Source: Acidimicrobiales bacterium
Lineage (GTDB): Bacteria; Actinomycetota; Acidimicrobiia; Acidimicrobiales; SZUA-35
Assembly (NCBI GenBank): GCA_020629155.1
Contig: JAHDDW010000004.1
Span: forward strand, 171,779 to 235,778
DNA length: 64,000 nucleotides
Direction: 5' to 3'
Shown piece by piece: positions 8,398-16,013 of the stretch; positions within the stretch are counted from its first letter, which is position 1; the number at the start of each line of letters is the position of its first letter. Under the pieces are notes generated by a model. It saw only the letters and a list, made by a program, of their open reading frames with translations. It did no database searches and was not told where the DNA came from. Position numbers and translations under genes: made by a program.

Positions 8398-8403
8398 TAG
8401 CCT
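8398..8403 (+). promoter_or_regulatory. Candidate -10 box (TAGCCT) of selO
   Basis: TAGCCT ends six bases before ATG 8410, which lacks a Shine-Dalgarno. This matches the leaderless pattern in the window. Confidence 0.45.
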
Positions 8404-8409
8404 TAACAC

Positions 8410-9975
8410 ATGCAGCTAGACAACCAGTTCGTTTCTTCATTGCCAGGTGATCTTGACGAATCGATCAAACCTCGGCAAGTGTATGAGGCTGTTTATTCTC
8501 GTGTGGCTCCCAAAAAGGCTGCATCGCCAGTTGTGGTTGACTACGTGCAAGATCTTGCCGATGAGCTACAACTTCCTATAGCTGACTGGGAAGAGAAACA
8601 AGCTGCGGCGTATCTAAGTGGTAGTGAGCTTTTGCCTGGTAGCGTGCCGCATGCGCTTTGCTATGGTGGGCACCAATTTGGCAATTGGGCTGGTCAGCTT
8701 GGCGATGGCCGAGCAATAAACCTGGGGGAGGTAGCCACACAAAACGGTGACGCAGCGATGTTGCAGTTAAAAGGCGCAGGCCTGACGCCATATAGTCGTA
8801 GCGCTGATGGGTTGGCAGTGTTGCGTTCGTCGGTACGTGAATATGTGTGCTCTGAAGCGATGCAGCACCTTGGTGTGCCGACAACACGGGCGTTAAGTTT
8901 GGTGCTCACTGGCGATCAGGTGCTGCGTGACATGTTTTATGATGGCAACCAAGCATTTGAACCTGGTGCGGTAGTGAGTCGGGTTGCTCCGTCGTTTCTT
9001 CGGTTCGGCAATTTTCAGTTGTTTGCCGCTAGGGGGGATTTGGCAACGTTGCGAACGCTGCTTGATTTTACGATTGAAACCTATTTCCCAGAGTTAGGCG
9101 AGCCAAATGAAGAAGCCTATGTCGCCTGGTTTAAAGAAGTAGCAGCGCTAACATGTGAAGTTGTCGTCGGTTGGATGCGTGTTGGGTTTACTCACGGGGT
9201 TTTGAACACAGACAATATGTCTATCCACGGGTTGACTATTGATTATGGACCTTATGGCTGGGTCGATGATTATGATCTGCAGTGGACGCCGAACACAACT
9301 GATGCAGCTCATAAACGCTACCGTTTTGGTGCGCAAGGTGCAGTATCACAGTGGAACTTGTTGCAACTGGGGAACGCTATTGCACCTTTGCTTGCATATG
9401 TTTCACCGCTAGAAGAAGTTCTAAATGCGTATCCGCAAAAGTATACAGAGCAGTATCAATCGATGATGCTGCAAAAACTAGGGTTGACGCAGACAGATGC
9501 GAAGCAAGACGCTGCGTTGATCGCTGCCCTTGAGCAAGCGTTGCAGCTCAATGAGGTTGACATGACGATTTTCTTTCGGTCACTGGCAACATTGCAAACG
9601 TCTGCAACGGCGCTGCAATGTCGCAGCCATATTAAAGAGGCGTTGTATGAACCAAAAGAGTTTGATGACGATCATGGCTTGATCCAATGGCTAATGGCCT
9701 ATAGCAAGCGGGTTGCTGCAACAGTAGATGAAACGCAATTGCTTGTTAGACGTGAAGCTATGAATGAAGTGAATCCGCTCTATGTTTTTCGTAACTACCT
9801 CGGGCAGCAAGTGATTGAAGCCGCTGAAAAAGGTGACTATGAGCCGTTGCGTGAGTTGCAAAAAATGTTGCGTAACCCGTATAAGCAACAACCTGGCAAA
9901 GAAAAATATGCTGCGAAACGCCCCGAATGGGCTCGCAACAAACCAGGCTGCTCAATGCTTTCATGTAGCTCATAA
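8410..9975 (+). CDS. selO: SelO family protein adenylyltransferase (YdiU/UPF0061)
   Basis: Pseudokinase-fold enzyme that transfers AMP from ATP to hydroxyl side chains of proteins, linked to redox stress. The 521-residue length fits the family. Characteristic blocks are ALCYGGHQFGNWAGQLGDGR (residues 82-101), LQLKGAGLTPYSRSADG, AVLRSSVREY and HGVLNTDNMSIHG followed by DYGPYGW, which carry the catalytic and metal-binding residues. The C-terminus MLSCSS places cysteine at the third-from-last position, where animal SelO has selenocysteine, so the redox site is kept in a cysteine form. It stands alone, behind a palindrome and a likely leaderless promoter. Confidence 0.95.
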   Translation: MQLDNQFVSSLPGDLDESIKPRQVYEAVYSRVAPKKAASPVVVDYVQDLADELQLPIADWEEKQAAAYLSGSELLPGSVPHALCYGGHQFGNWAGQLGDGRAINLGEVATQNGDAAMLQLKGAGLTPYSRSADGLAVLRSSVREYVCSEAMQHLGVPTTRALSLVLTGDQVLRDMFYDGNQAFEPGAVVSRVAPSFLRFGNFQLFAARGDLATLRTLLDFTIETYFPELGEPNEEAYVAWFKEVAALTCEVVVGWMRVGFTHGVLNTDNMSIHGLTIDYGPYGWVDDYDLQWTPNTTDAAHKRYRFGAQGAVSQWNLLQLGNAIAPLLAYVSPLEEVLNAYPQKYTEQYQSMMLQKLGLTQTDAKQDAALIAALEQALQLNEVDMTIFFRSLATLQTSATALQCRSHIKEALYEPKEFDDDHGLIQWLMAYSKRVAATVDETQLLVRREAMNEVNPLYVFRNYLGQQVIEAAEKGDYEPLRELQKMLRNPYKQQPGKEKYAAKRPEWARNKPGCSMLSCSS

Positions 9976-10003
9976 TAAAGAAATAGTATGAAGCTCTTGC
10001 TAG

Positions 10004-10009
10004 TATGAT
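10004..10009 (+). promoter_or_regulatory. Candidate -10 box (TATGAT), leaderless start
   Basis: TATGAT, one base from the consensus TATAAT, ends six bases before ATG 10016, and no Shine-Dalgarno is present. This is one of the clearest leaderless promoters in the window. Confidence 0.6.
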
Positions 10010-10015
10010 CGAAGT

Positions 10016-10381
10016 ATGTCTAGTAAAAAAACGCCCAATCATGCAGTTTATGCAATGAGCTTTGCAAGTATCTACCCTCACTATGTGGCGAAAGCTGAGA
10101 AAAAAGGCCGCACGAAACAAGAAGTCGATGAGATTATTTCATGGCTACTGGGGTATAACCAAAAAGAATTGAATGAGCAGTTAGAGAAACAGACAGACTT
10201 TGAAACCTTTATCACTGAAGCGCCCAAGCCTAACCCAGCACGCACATTAATTAAAGGGGTTGTCTGTGGGATCCGGGTGGAAGAAATAGAAGAGCCGATG
10301 ATGCAGGAAATTCGCTATCTAGACAAGCTGATAGACGAACTTGCTAAAGGTAAAGCAATGGAAAAAATTCTGAGAGATTGA
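10016..10381 (+). CDS. DUF2200 family protein
   Basis: A 121-residue soluble protein that matches the DUF2200 pattern through its whole length: [73 protein letters not shown] and [19 protein letters not shown]. The family is widespread and strongly conserved but has no established function. The size suggests a single all-alpha domain. It is monocistronic, behind its own -10-like box. A short GATGCT/AGCATC hairpin lies between its stop and the convergent DtxR-type gene. Confidence 0.9.
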   Translation: MSSKKTPNHAVYAMSFASIYPHYVAKAEKKGRTKQEVDEIISWLLGYNQKELNEQLEKQTDFETFITEAPKPNPARTLIKGVVCGIRVEEIEEPMMQEIRYLDKLIDELAKGKAMEKILRD

Positions 10382-10433
10382 TGAGCCGTGGCGAAGATGC
10401 AGCGAGTTTGATGCTGATGTCTAGCATCTGAAA

Positions 10434-11114
10434 TTAAGCCTCGATAGCAACTTGCACTAAAATACGTTCAGCGCAGAAGGCGCTGATGTCGACAGTCGCT
10501 TCACCGATCGCAAGAGTGGTAGCGCCATCTGGGGCGTTTGTCGTTATTGCGACACTCGCGCCTGGAAGTAGCTGGTTTGTCTCTAAAAACTCTAGCATGC
10601 CCGGAGTAAATTCTAGTTCTTCAGGAATGCGGGTGATCACAGCGTTTTCCCCTGCTGCAACAGTTGAAAGCTGCACCATATCGGGCGCTTCGTATTCAGT
10701 GCCTGGAATAGGGTTGCCGTGTGGGCATGTGGTAGGGTTCTCTAATTTTGCTGCGAGGGCTTCTTCAACATCTGGGCTGATAACATGTTCCCACTTGCCA
10801 GCCTCGTGGTGTGCTTGCGCCCATGATAAGCCCAAAATATCAGTCAGAAATCGTTCAGCGATTCGATGTCGACGGACCATTACATTAGCAAGTTCAGAAC
10901 CGTCTTCTGTCAAAACAATTTCAGATTTTTCTAGTGTTATGAGGCCTTCGGCAACCATTTTCTTAATCATCTCAGAAACAGCTGGTCGAGAAACGCCGAG
11001 TCGTTCGCTTATCCGTGCTTGGATAACTTTAGTGCCATCTTCGGCGAGCTCAAAAATGGTCTCGCAGTACTCTTCGAACGCTGGGTGATGTTCTGCCGAG
11101 ATGTAGTTATCCAT
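10434..11114 (-). CDS. DtxR family metal-dependent transcriptional regulator
   Basis: Metal-sensing repressor of the DtxR/IdeR/MntR family, about 226 residues. The N-terminal winged helix is plain: YCETIFELAEDGTKVIQARI, SERLGVSRPAVSEMIKKM, then the wing and EDGSELANVMVRRHRIAERF. The metal-binding and dimer region contains AHHEAGKWEHVISPDVEEAL and CPHGNPIPG with the expected His, Glu and Cys ligands. The last 75 residues read as an SH3-like domain. ATG 11114 is preferred to TTG 11123, though neither has a good Shine-Dalgarno. It lies 11-20 bases after the sulfite-oxidase-family gene on the same strand and is probably co-transcribed. Iron versus manganese cannot be decided from sequence alone. 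Confidence 0.92.
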   Translation of the reverse strand: MDNYISAEHHPAFEEYCETIFELAEDGTKVIQARISERLGVSRPAVSEMIKKMVAEGLITLEKSEIVLTEDGSELANVMVRRHRIAERFLTDILGLSWAQAHHEAGKWEHVISPDVEEALAAKLENPTTCPHGNPIPGTEYEAPDMVQLSTVAAGENAVITRIPEELEFTPGMLEFLETNQLLPGASVAITTNAPDGATTLAIGEATVDISAFCAERILVQVAIEA

Positions 11115-11134
11115 AGATACCAACGTAGCAGATC

Positions 11135-12727
11135 TTAGGCAACTTCGATGTTAACAGTATGCCAACCCGTCGCTCCGTCTGGGGCTGGAAGGGCTAGCTC
11201 TTCGGTTTGCGTACTGCCGCTTTTGTCAGTGGCCCTACATGCAATGTCGTGTCGTCCAGCGGTAGGTTTCTCCCAATCGAAACGCCATTGACTCCAAGCG
11301 TTTTTACCAAGCGAAGGCCCTAGGTTAGCTTCTTGCCATTCGCCTTCGTCAATACGGATTTCAACTTTTTCGATGCCAGTATTAGGGGCCCAAGCGACTC
11401 CAGCGATAGGAGTTGGCTGGCCTGCCTGGATTTGCCGACCCCGTCGAGGGACATCGATTCTGGACTGAGTTTTAACAGGTCCGTCTTTCGACCAGCCCCT
11501 CGGCATCCAATAGCCATTAAATCCTTCAAGCGTGGTTAGTTCAATTTCTGTAATCCACTTTGTCGCCGAAACATAGCCATAAAGACCAGCTATCACAAGA
11601 CGTGCAGGATAGCCATGTTGTGGAGGTAAAGGTTCGCCATTCATCGCCAAGGCAAGCAATGCAGTTCGGCCGTCATATGCTATGTCAGTTGGGAAGCCAC
11701 AGGTGAAATCGTCATGGGCTGTTCGGCTAGCGATCTGGGTCGCTCCTTCTTGCACCCCAGCTTTATCTAACAGCGTGGTGAGTGGCACTCCTTGCCACCA
11801 TGCGTTGCCAACAAGCTCGCCGCCGACTTCGTTAGAAACACATGACAATGTTACAGGTGTTACTTCTTCATCCTGTGCCAAATCGAGAAGCTCATCGTAG
11901 GTGAAGGTGAGTTCATTATCGACAAGCCCATGAATACGTAGCTTCCATGTTTCAACGCTGACCTGCGGTACTCGTAAGGCCACATCGATACGATAAAAAT
12001 CTTTTGTTGGCACAATAAGAGGGGTAATGTCAGGCGTTTCTTGGACAGTTTTCTCTTCTTTCGATATTTCAGGTTGCTTTCCGATGGCAAATCTTGTTTT
12101 AATTTTCTCGCGTTCGGCGGCTACTTTTTCTTTCGCGTTCAGAAAAGTTGTAGTTAAAGCTGCGACAACGGTGACAGCAGCGGTAGCTCCTGCCCACACA
12201 AAAAATCTACGCCTATCGTAGCGCTGCAAAATAGCAGAGCCGGCACTTGACTCTTCTTCTGTAGCCACGATTTTTTGTGTAGAAGGTCGTTTAGTATCAG
12301 AACCTAGACGAGCTAATGAAATGCTAAAAAGTCCAGCGGTGACCGCTAAAGTTGTGGCAGAGAAAGCAGTCAACACGCCTGCCTGCGGATCGGTAGCAAT
12401 TGCGAAAAAACCAAGAACTGAAAACGCAAGGATTCCAACCTGTAACGGACGGGGGGAGCGAGAAGAGAACCAGCCTAGAACGACGCCGATAGCCGCCGCT
12501 AGAACAATAGTGCCAGCGACGAGAGCAGGTTTGTCTGCAAGGCCAAAAACATTTTTGCCAAATTCGACGACAGCGTTTGGGGCATTATTTTTCACCCAAT
12601 CAGCTACAGCAAAAACGGGGCCTGTCTGCGACAGTAAACTAGCGCTTAGTTCTCCGATCGCAAGCGAAATTGTTGCAGAAAGCAACCCTATAACTGATGA
12701 ACGAATCTGTGTAGACCACTTTTTCAT
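11135..12727 (-). CDS. Membrane-anchored molybdopterin-dependent oxidoreductase (sulfite oxidase family)
   Basis: A 530-residue protein with about five N-terminal membrane helices (between residues 10 and 205, the last one FFVWAGATAAVTVVAALTTT) followed by an extracytoplasmic sulfite-oxidase-fold domain. The molybdenum-binding cysteine is in VTLSCVSNEVGG, followed by WWQGVPLTTLL and the CGFPTDIAYDG and GYPARLVIAGLYGY blocks typical of the family. The C-terminal 110 residues form an Ig-like dimerisation domain (AGVAWAPNTGIEKVEIRIDE). The substrate is unknown; related actinobacterial proteins have only general annotations. AGGAG five bases before the ATG fixes the start. The DtxR-type regulator follows on the same transcript. 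Confidence 0.92.
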   Translation of the reverse strand: MKKWSTQIRSSVIGLLSATISLAIGELSASLLSQTGPVFAVADWVKNNAPNAVVEFGKNVFGLADKPALVAGTIVLAAAIGVVLGWFSSRSPRPLQVGILAFSVLGFFAIATDPQAGVLTAFSATTLAVTAGLFSISLARLGSDTKRPSTQKIVATEEESSAGSAILQRYDRRRFFVWAGATAAVTVVAALTTTFLNAKEKVAAEREKIKTRFAIGKQPEISKEEKTVQETPDITPLIVPTKDFYRIDVALRVPQVSVETWKLRIHGLVDNELTFTYDELLDLAQDEEVTPVTLSCVSNEVGGELVGNAWWQGVPLTTLLDKAGVQEGATQIASRTAHDDFTCGFPTDIAYDGRTALLALAMNGEPLPPQHGYPARLVIAGLYGYVSATKWITEIELTTLEGFNGYWMPRGWSKDGPVKTQSRIDVPRRGRQIQAGQPTPIAGVAWAPNTGIEKVEIRIDEGEWQEANLGPSLGKNAWSQWRFDWEKPTAGRHDIACRATDKSGSTQTEELALPAPDGATGWHTVNIEVA

Positions 12728-12898
12728 AGCTCTCCTGGCGACGCTTTCTATTGTACATCACCTCGGTCTTTCCGCTACCTTTCGATGCAGCAGCCCTAGT
12801 TTAAGCGGTTCTTTAGGCAACAATAGTTCGAAATGAATGAGTAAGAAAAGCCCACAGTTATAGGTTTGGTCTTGCGTGCAGCAGAGCACTCGCTAAAT

Positions 12899-12928
12899 GT
12901 GGTGGCTTAACCACTTAGAGTCCACCAC
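12899..12928. promoter_or_regulatory. Inverted repeat in a divergent intergenic region
   Basis: GTGGTGG and CCACCAC are perfect 7-bp arms 16 bases apart, with a second nested pair (GTGG/CCAC). They lie between the divergent oxidoreductase and membrane-protein genes, without a T-tract. A regulatory role is only a guess. Confidence 0.25.
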
Positions 12929-12999
12929 TGTGAGAAAGGTTTGTAGTACTGTCGAACACGAGGTAGGCGATGCAAGGTGCATCGCTGGCAAAGGTAACA

Positions 13000-13545
13000 A
13001 TGACTGCAACAGAGGTAACAATAGAAGATTTTTTCGCCACGCAGCGGGCAATAAACGCGAAAGTGGTTTCGGCAAGATACCAAAAATTCCCCTTACTTAT
13101 TTTAGGTTTTTTTGCTATGTCGGCGGCTATAGTTTTTTCATTGTGGAAACCGTTAGATAATCCAACGATTGGCGTTGTTCTTCTGCTCGCAGGACCTGTT
13201 ATAGGATTATACCTTTTGCTGAAATCTCAGAAAGATCTTCATAACCACGGTTTTGAGACAAACCACACACCATATGTCGCTGGTTTCTCAGGTGTCTGTG
13301 GTGGCTGTCTTCTCGCTGGGTTATATGTCAACGAAATTTGGTTCGTAAGCATGTTGCTGTTTGTGAGTGCACTTGTCATAGGATTTCTCGGTTGGTTTGA
13401 AAAAAGCGGAGTCGGGATGACTGCCTCGTTAACGCTAGGGATAATCGCGGCGCTGCTATCAATAAGTAGTTTCAGTTCTGGCGCTGCCACAACTGCACTG
13501 CTCATCGGGTCGGTCTTATTCGCAGGCGCGTGGGCACTTGAATAA
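13000..13545 (+). CDS. Hypothetical multi-pass membrane protein
   Basis: I do not recognise a family. From ATG 13000 (AAAGG five bases upstream; ATG 12970 is also in frame) the protein has about 181 residues. A cytoplasmic N-terminus of about 30 residues is followed by six hydrophobic segments, in pairs: LLILGFFAMSAAIVFSLW, GVVLLLAGPVIGLYLLL, a GFSGVCGGCLLAGLY helix, FVSMLLFVSALVIGFLGW, SLTLGIIAALLSISSF and ALLIGSVLFAGAWAL. There are no catalytic-looking motifs. The gene ends 50 bases before a very strong hairpin terminator, so it is probably a single-gene transcript. Confidence 0.7.
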   Translation: MTATEVTIEDFFATQRAINAKVVSARYQKFPLLILGFFAMSAAIVFSLWKPLDNPTIGVVLLLAGPVIGLYLLLKSQKDLHNHGFETNHTPYVAGFSGVCGGCLLAGLYVNEIWFVSMLLFVSALVIGFLGWFEKSGVGMTASLTLGIIAALLSISSFSSGAATTALLIGSVLFAGAWALE

Positions 13546-13596
13546 AAGCATCAACTTTGCGCCATTAATCAAAGCAAAAATGTAACTGTCATAGTT

Positions 13597-13641
13597 GTAA
13601 AGTGGTAGCGCCTGGGCGCTACCACTTTACAGTTTTCTTTC
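13597..13641 (+). terminator. Rho-independent terminator, 16-bp perfect stem
   Basis: The arms 13597-13612 and 13615-13630 are exact complements with a two-base loop in the DNA (a larger loop in RNA), followed by a T-rich run (AGTTTTCTTTC). It ends the membrane-protein transcript and separates it from the beta-helix gene. Confidence 0.85.
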
Positions 13642-13663
13642 TATAGCATAGATAGAGGTGGCT

Positions 13664-15118
13664 ATGGCGAAAATAGGAAAGCAGACAAAATATATAGCAA
13701 CGGGTATCGTCGGTGTTCTGGGATGCCTGGTTATAGCAGTGCTGCTTCAAACAGATAAAGCCAATAGGTTAGCGACAGTTGATTCACAAGTAGCTACAAC
13801 GCTAATGATCACCAATGCCGCCGACGAGACACAAACCACTAGCAGCACTACCATGGCATCGATTGATCGTGAAACCACATCGATAGCAGTGTCAACAAAC
13901 AATAGCAGCACCTCTGTTACGACAAGCCAGCCTGAGGAGACAAACAACTTACAGCCTAAAGCGGTATATGGCAGCACTAAAAAAGGTAGCAACGCGACCA
14001 GTGGCTGTACTTTCTCAATCACAAAAAATATTGCGCAGTCTTTGAGAGAGGCTCCAGCAAACAGCGTCGGCTGTGTCGCTAGCGGCAATTACGAGAACGA
14101 AGGAATAATAGAAATAACATCTGATGGTGCAACGTTGAGGGCACATGCTGATGTCACAGTGCAAGGGTTTGCTGTGAAAGCAGATGGCGTGACGCTAGAT
14201 GGTTTCTTTGTTCGGGGGAGTGACGGAGTACCAGCTGCGATTGGGATCGAAGGCAATTCAGTAACGGTAAACAATACGTATATAGACGCGCCAAAAACCC
14301 GTGTCGGTATAGGGTGTGTGACTAGAACCAACTGCTCAGACTTAGTTGTAAAAAACAATACTATTACAAATGTCGAAAGCCTAGCTGTCGAAGTATATGG
14401 TGCTAACGCTCTCATCGAGCGCAACAATATTTTTGGTCTACGCCGCACATCAAGCGGCTATGACGTTGACGCGATCCGATTTTTCGGATCAGGACATCGG
14501 ATAGTCAACAACTACATTCATGACATTAATGAGTTCCAAAGTATGCGTGGCAACGATGGAGACACCCCACATGTTGATTGCTTTCAAACGTTTACAACCT
14601 ATGAAAAGTACAATCCAGATGTGAACCCTATTAGTACTTTTGATGTCGTCATCGAAAACAACTATTGTGTGCGAGTTTCTCGACAGTGCCTAATCCTAGA
14701 GAACAATAAAACAGATCAGAAGTTGGTTTACGATATTACCTTTCGCAATAACGTTTGCGAAGTCTATGACTCTCAAATCATCAACCTGAAAGGGGTAGAG
14801 GATGTGCTAGTCGAAAACAATTATCTAGGTGGAAATCCTGCGTTTCATATAGTTAACTTTGCAACTAGCGGCGCTTCTGGTACTAAACCGAATCGCAATG
14901 TTACGGTGCGCAACAATATTATGCAGCATGAAGGTTCGGCGCAGCTGACTAGCGGTACTAATGAAGGCGGAAATATTGCTGACAACACTGAGCGCAAAAC
15001 GCAATCGTCAATAACTCGTTCTGGTGAGTTTCAAACCAACACGGCTGTTGTATATAAAGAATTTGAAGATAGCGACTTCTATGAGTTTAGAGATCTTGGT
15101 GCACGTATCAGCGAGTAA
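13664..15118 (+). CDS. Surface-anchored right-handed beta-helix protein
   Basis: A 484-residue protein with an N-terminal membrane anchor or uncleaved signal (IATGIVGVLGCLVIAVLLQ), then about 90 residues rich in Thr and Ser (TTSSTTMASIDRETTSIAVS) acting as a stalk. From about residue 120 come repeated short strands with asparagine ladders (VTVNNTYI, LVVKNNTITNV, ALIERNNIFG, IVNNYIHDI, DVVIENNYC, ITFRNNVC, VLVENNYL), the hallmark of parallel beta-helix (PbH1) proteins such as polysaccharide lyases. Four or more cysteines could form disulfides. A possible carbohydrate role is inference from the fold only. ATG 13664 is chosen because AGAGG precedes it; GTG 13658 overlaps that site. Confidence 0.8.
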   Translation: MAKIGKQTKYIATGIVGVLGCLVIAVLLQTDKANRLATVDSQVATTLMITNAADETQTTSSTTMASIDRETTSIAVSTNNSSTSVTTSQPEETNNLQPKAVYGSTKKGSNATSGCTFSITKNIAQSLREAPANSVGCVASGNYENEGIIEITSDGATLRAHADVTVQGFAVKADGVTLDGFFVRGSDGVPAAIGIEGNSVTVNNTYIDAPKTRVGIGCVTRTNCSDLVVKNNTITNVESLAVEVYGANALIERNNIFGLRRTSSGYDVDAIRFFGSGHRIVNNYIHDINEFQSMRGNDGDTPHVDCFQTFTTYEKYNPDVNPISTFDVVIENNYCVRVSRQCLILENNKTDQKLVYDITFRNNVCEVYDSQIINLKGVEDVLVENNYLGGNPAFHIVNFATSGASGTKPNRNVTVRNNIMQHEGSAQLTSGTNEGGNIADNTERKTQSSITRSGEFQTNTAVVYKEFEDSDFYEFRDLGARISE

Positions 15119-15390
15119 ACACATAGGTGTGGCTGTAGAAGAGCCACCTTTGACTCACAAGTGGTCGTTAAGTGAACGGTTTGAGATCAAAAACATTCCT
15201 AAATGTCGTAGTTTCGTGTCTGACTTACTGTAAAAGACCGATACTGCGTCTTTTTTGTTGAATGTGGTGCAAGGAAAGAGACGCAGAAGCATCTGGAATA
15301 GCGCGACGCTAGAAGCTACTGTGAGTACTACTGTTAACTCAACCACCTTTACCAAGGGACAGCGGCGTCAAGGTTGGGTGCAGCAATAGT
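15119..15390. other. Non-coding gap after the beta-helix gene
   Basis: About 270 bases with no convincing gene. A GTGGCT/AGCCAC hairpin at about 15127-15145 directly follows the stop codon and could be a first, weak terminator. The remainder shows nothing I can identify. Confidence 0.5.
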
Positions 15391-15431
15391 TTCCCTCTTT
15401 CTTCTTGCTGCTATCAAGAAGAAAGAGGGAA
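15391..15431. terminator. Bidirectional terminator, 17-bp perfect stem
   Basis: The arms 15391-15407 and 15415-15431 are exact complements around a seven-base loop. The right side continues TGTTTT. It lies four bases past the stop of the YqeY gene on the minus strand and downstream of the beta-helix gene on the plus strand, so it can serve both convergent transcripts. Confidence 0.8.
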
Positions 15432-15435
15432 TGTT

Positions 15436-15882
15436 TTAGCTCAAAGCCGCTTTCACAAGCGCGGCCACTTCTTTGCCAGCTGCTCGTCCAGCGGCTTTCT
15501 CGTTCACAGCTTTAATTGCTTGGCCCATATCGGCTTTAGAAGTCCAGCCACCTTCGTTTAAGGTTGTGCTAACAAGCAGCTGAAGCTCATCAGCTGTCAT
15601 TGGCTCAGGCAAGTATGATTCTAAGATTTTTTTCTCTGCCAATTCTTGTTGCTCGCGATCAGAAGACCCTGCGTTAGCAAAAGCTTCTGCTGCTTCTTGG
15701 CGACGCTTAGCCTGTGATTGAATTATCTTTTCAACCTCGGCATCGGTAAGTGTTTTTGTCGAAGACTCTGCAACTTCTGCCTGTTTAACAGCAGCGATAA
15801 TAGAGCGAACTGTTTGTAACCGTACGCTATCTTTCGCTTTCATCGCAGACTTCATATCTTCTCGGATGGTATCGATTAACAT
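15436..15882 (-). CDS. GatB/YqeY domain protein
   Basis: A 148-residue stand-alone YqeY protein, homologous to the tRNA-binding tail of the GatB amidotransferase subunit. Conserved segments are LIDTIREDMKSAMKAKDSVR, LQTVRSIIAAVKQAEV, IIQSQAKRRQEAAEAF and KILESYLPEPMTADEL, ending in KAVNEKAAGRAAGKEVAALV. ATG 15882 is chosen because GAGGAG lies five bases upstream and it coincides with the family N-terminus; a frame open to 15957 is an artefact of read-through. The cellular role is not settled, but binding of tRNA is expected from the fold. Confidence 0.93.
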   Translation of the reverse strand: MLIDTIREDMKSAMKAKDSVRLQTVRSIIAAVKQAEVAESSTKTLTDAEVEKIIQSQAKRRQEAAEAFANAGSSDREQQELAEKKILESYLPEPMTADELQLLVSTTLNEGGWTSKADMGQAIKAVNEKAAGRAAGKEVAALVKAALS

Positions 15883-16013
15883 AGCGCTCCTCAGCGTAAA
15901 GGGATGCTTTGCAGTATACATCTCATCGATATTTCCGTTGCATTGAGCGTTGTGCAAAAGCAGAAAAAGGTGAGCTTGGGAAGAAAAACTGAGAAAGAAC
16001 AGGTCGGCTAATG

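Noticed and set aside
8326..8409. Possible replication origin suggested by DnaA boxes
   Set aside because: Only two boxes, no AT-rich unwinding element, and no dnaA, dnaN, recF or parAB nearby.
10486..11088. 200-codon plus-strand frame inside the DtxR-type gene
   Set aside because: Shadow of a clearly conserved gene; Ser/Val-rich translation typical of an antisense frame.
12321..12836. 171-codon plus-strand frame over the oxidoreductase N-terminus
   Set aside because: Antisense to membrane helices; no family pattern.
12899..12928. Terminator between the oxidoreductase and the membrane protein
   Set aside because: The two genes are divergent, and the hairpin has a long loop and no T-tract.
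15436..15957. Longer start of the YqeY protein at 15957
   Set aside because: The extension of 25 residues is unconserved, and GAGGAG fixes ATG 15882.
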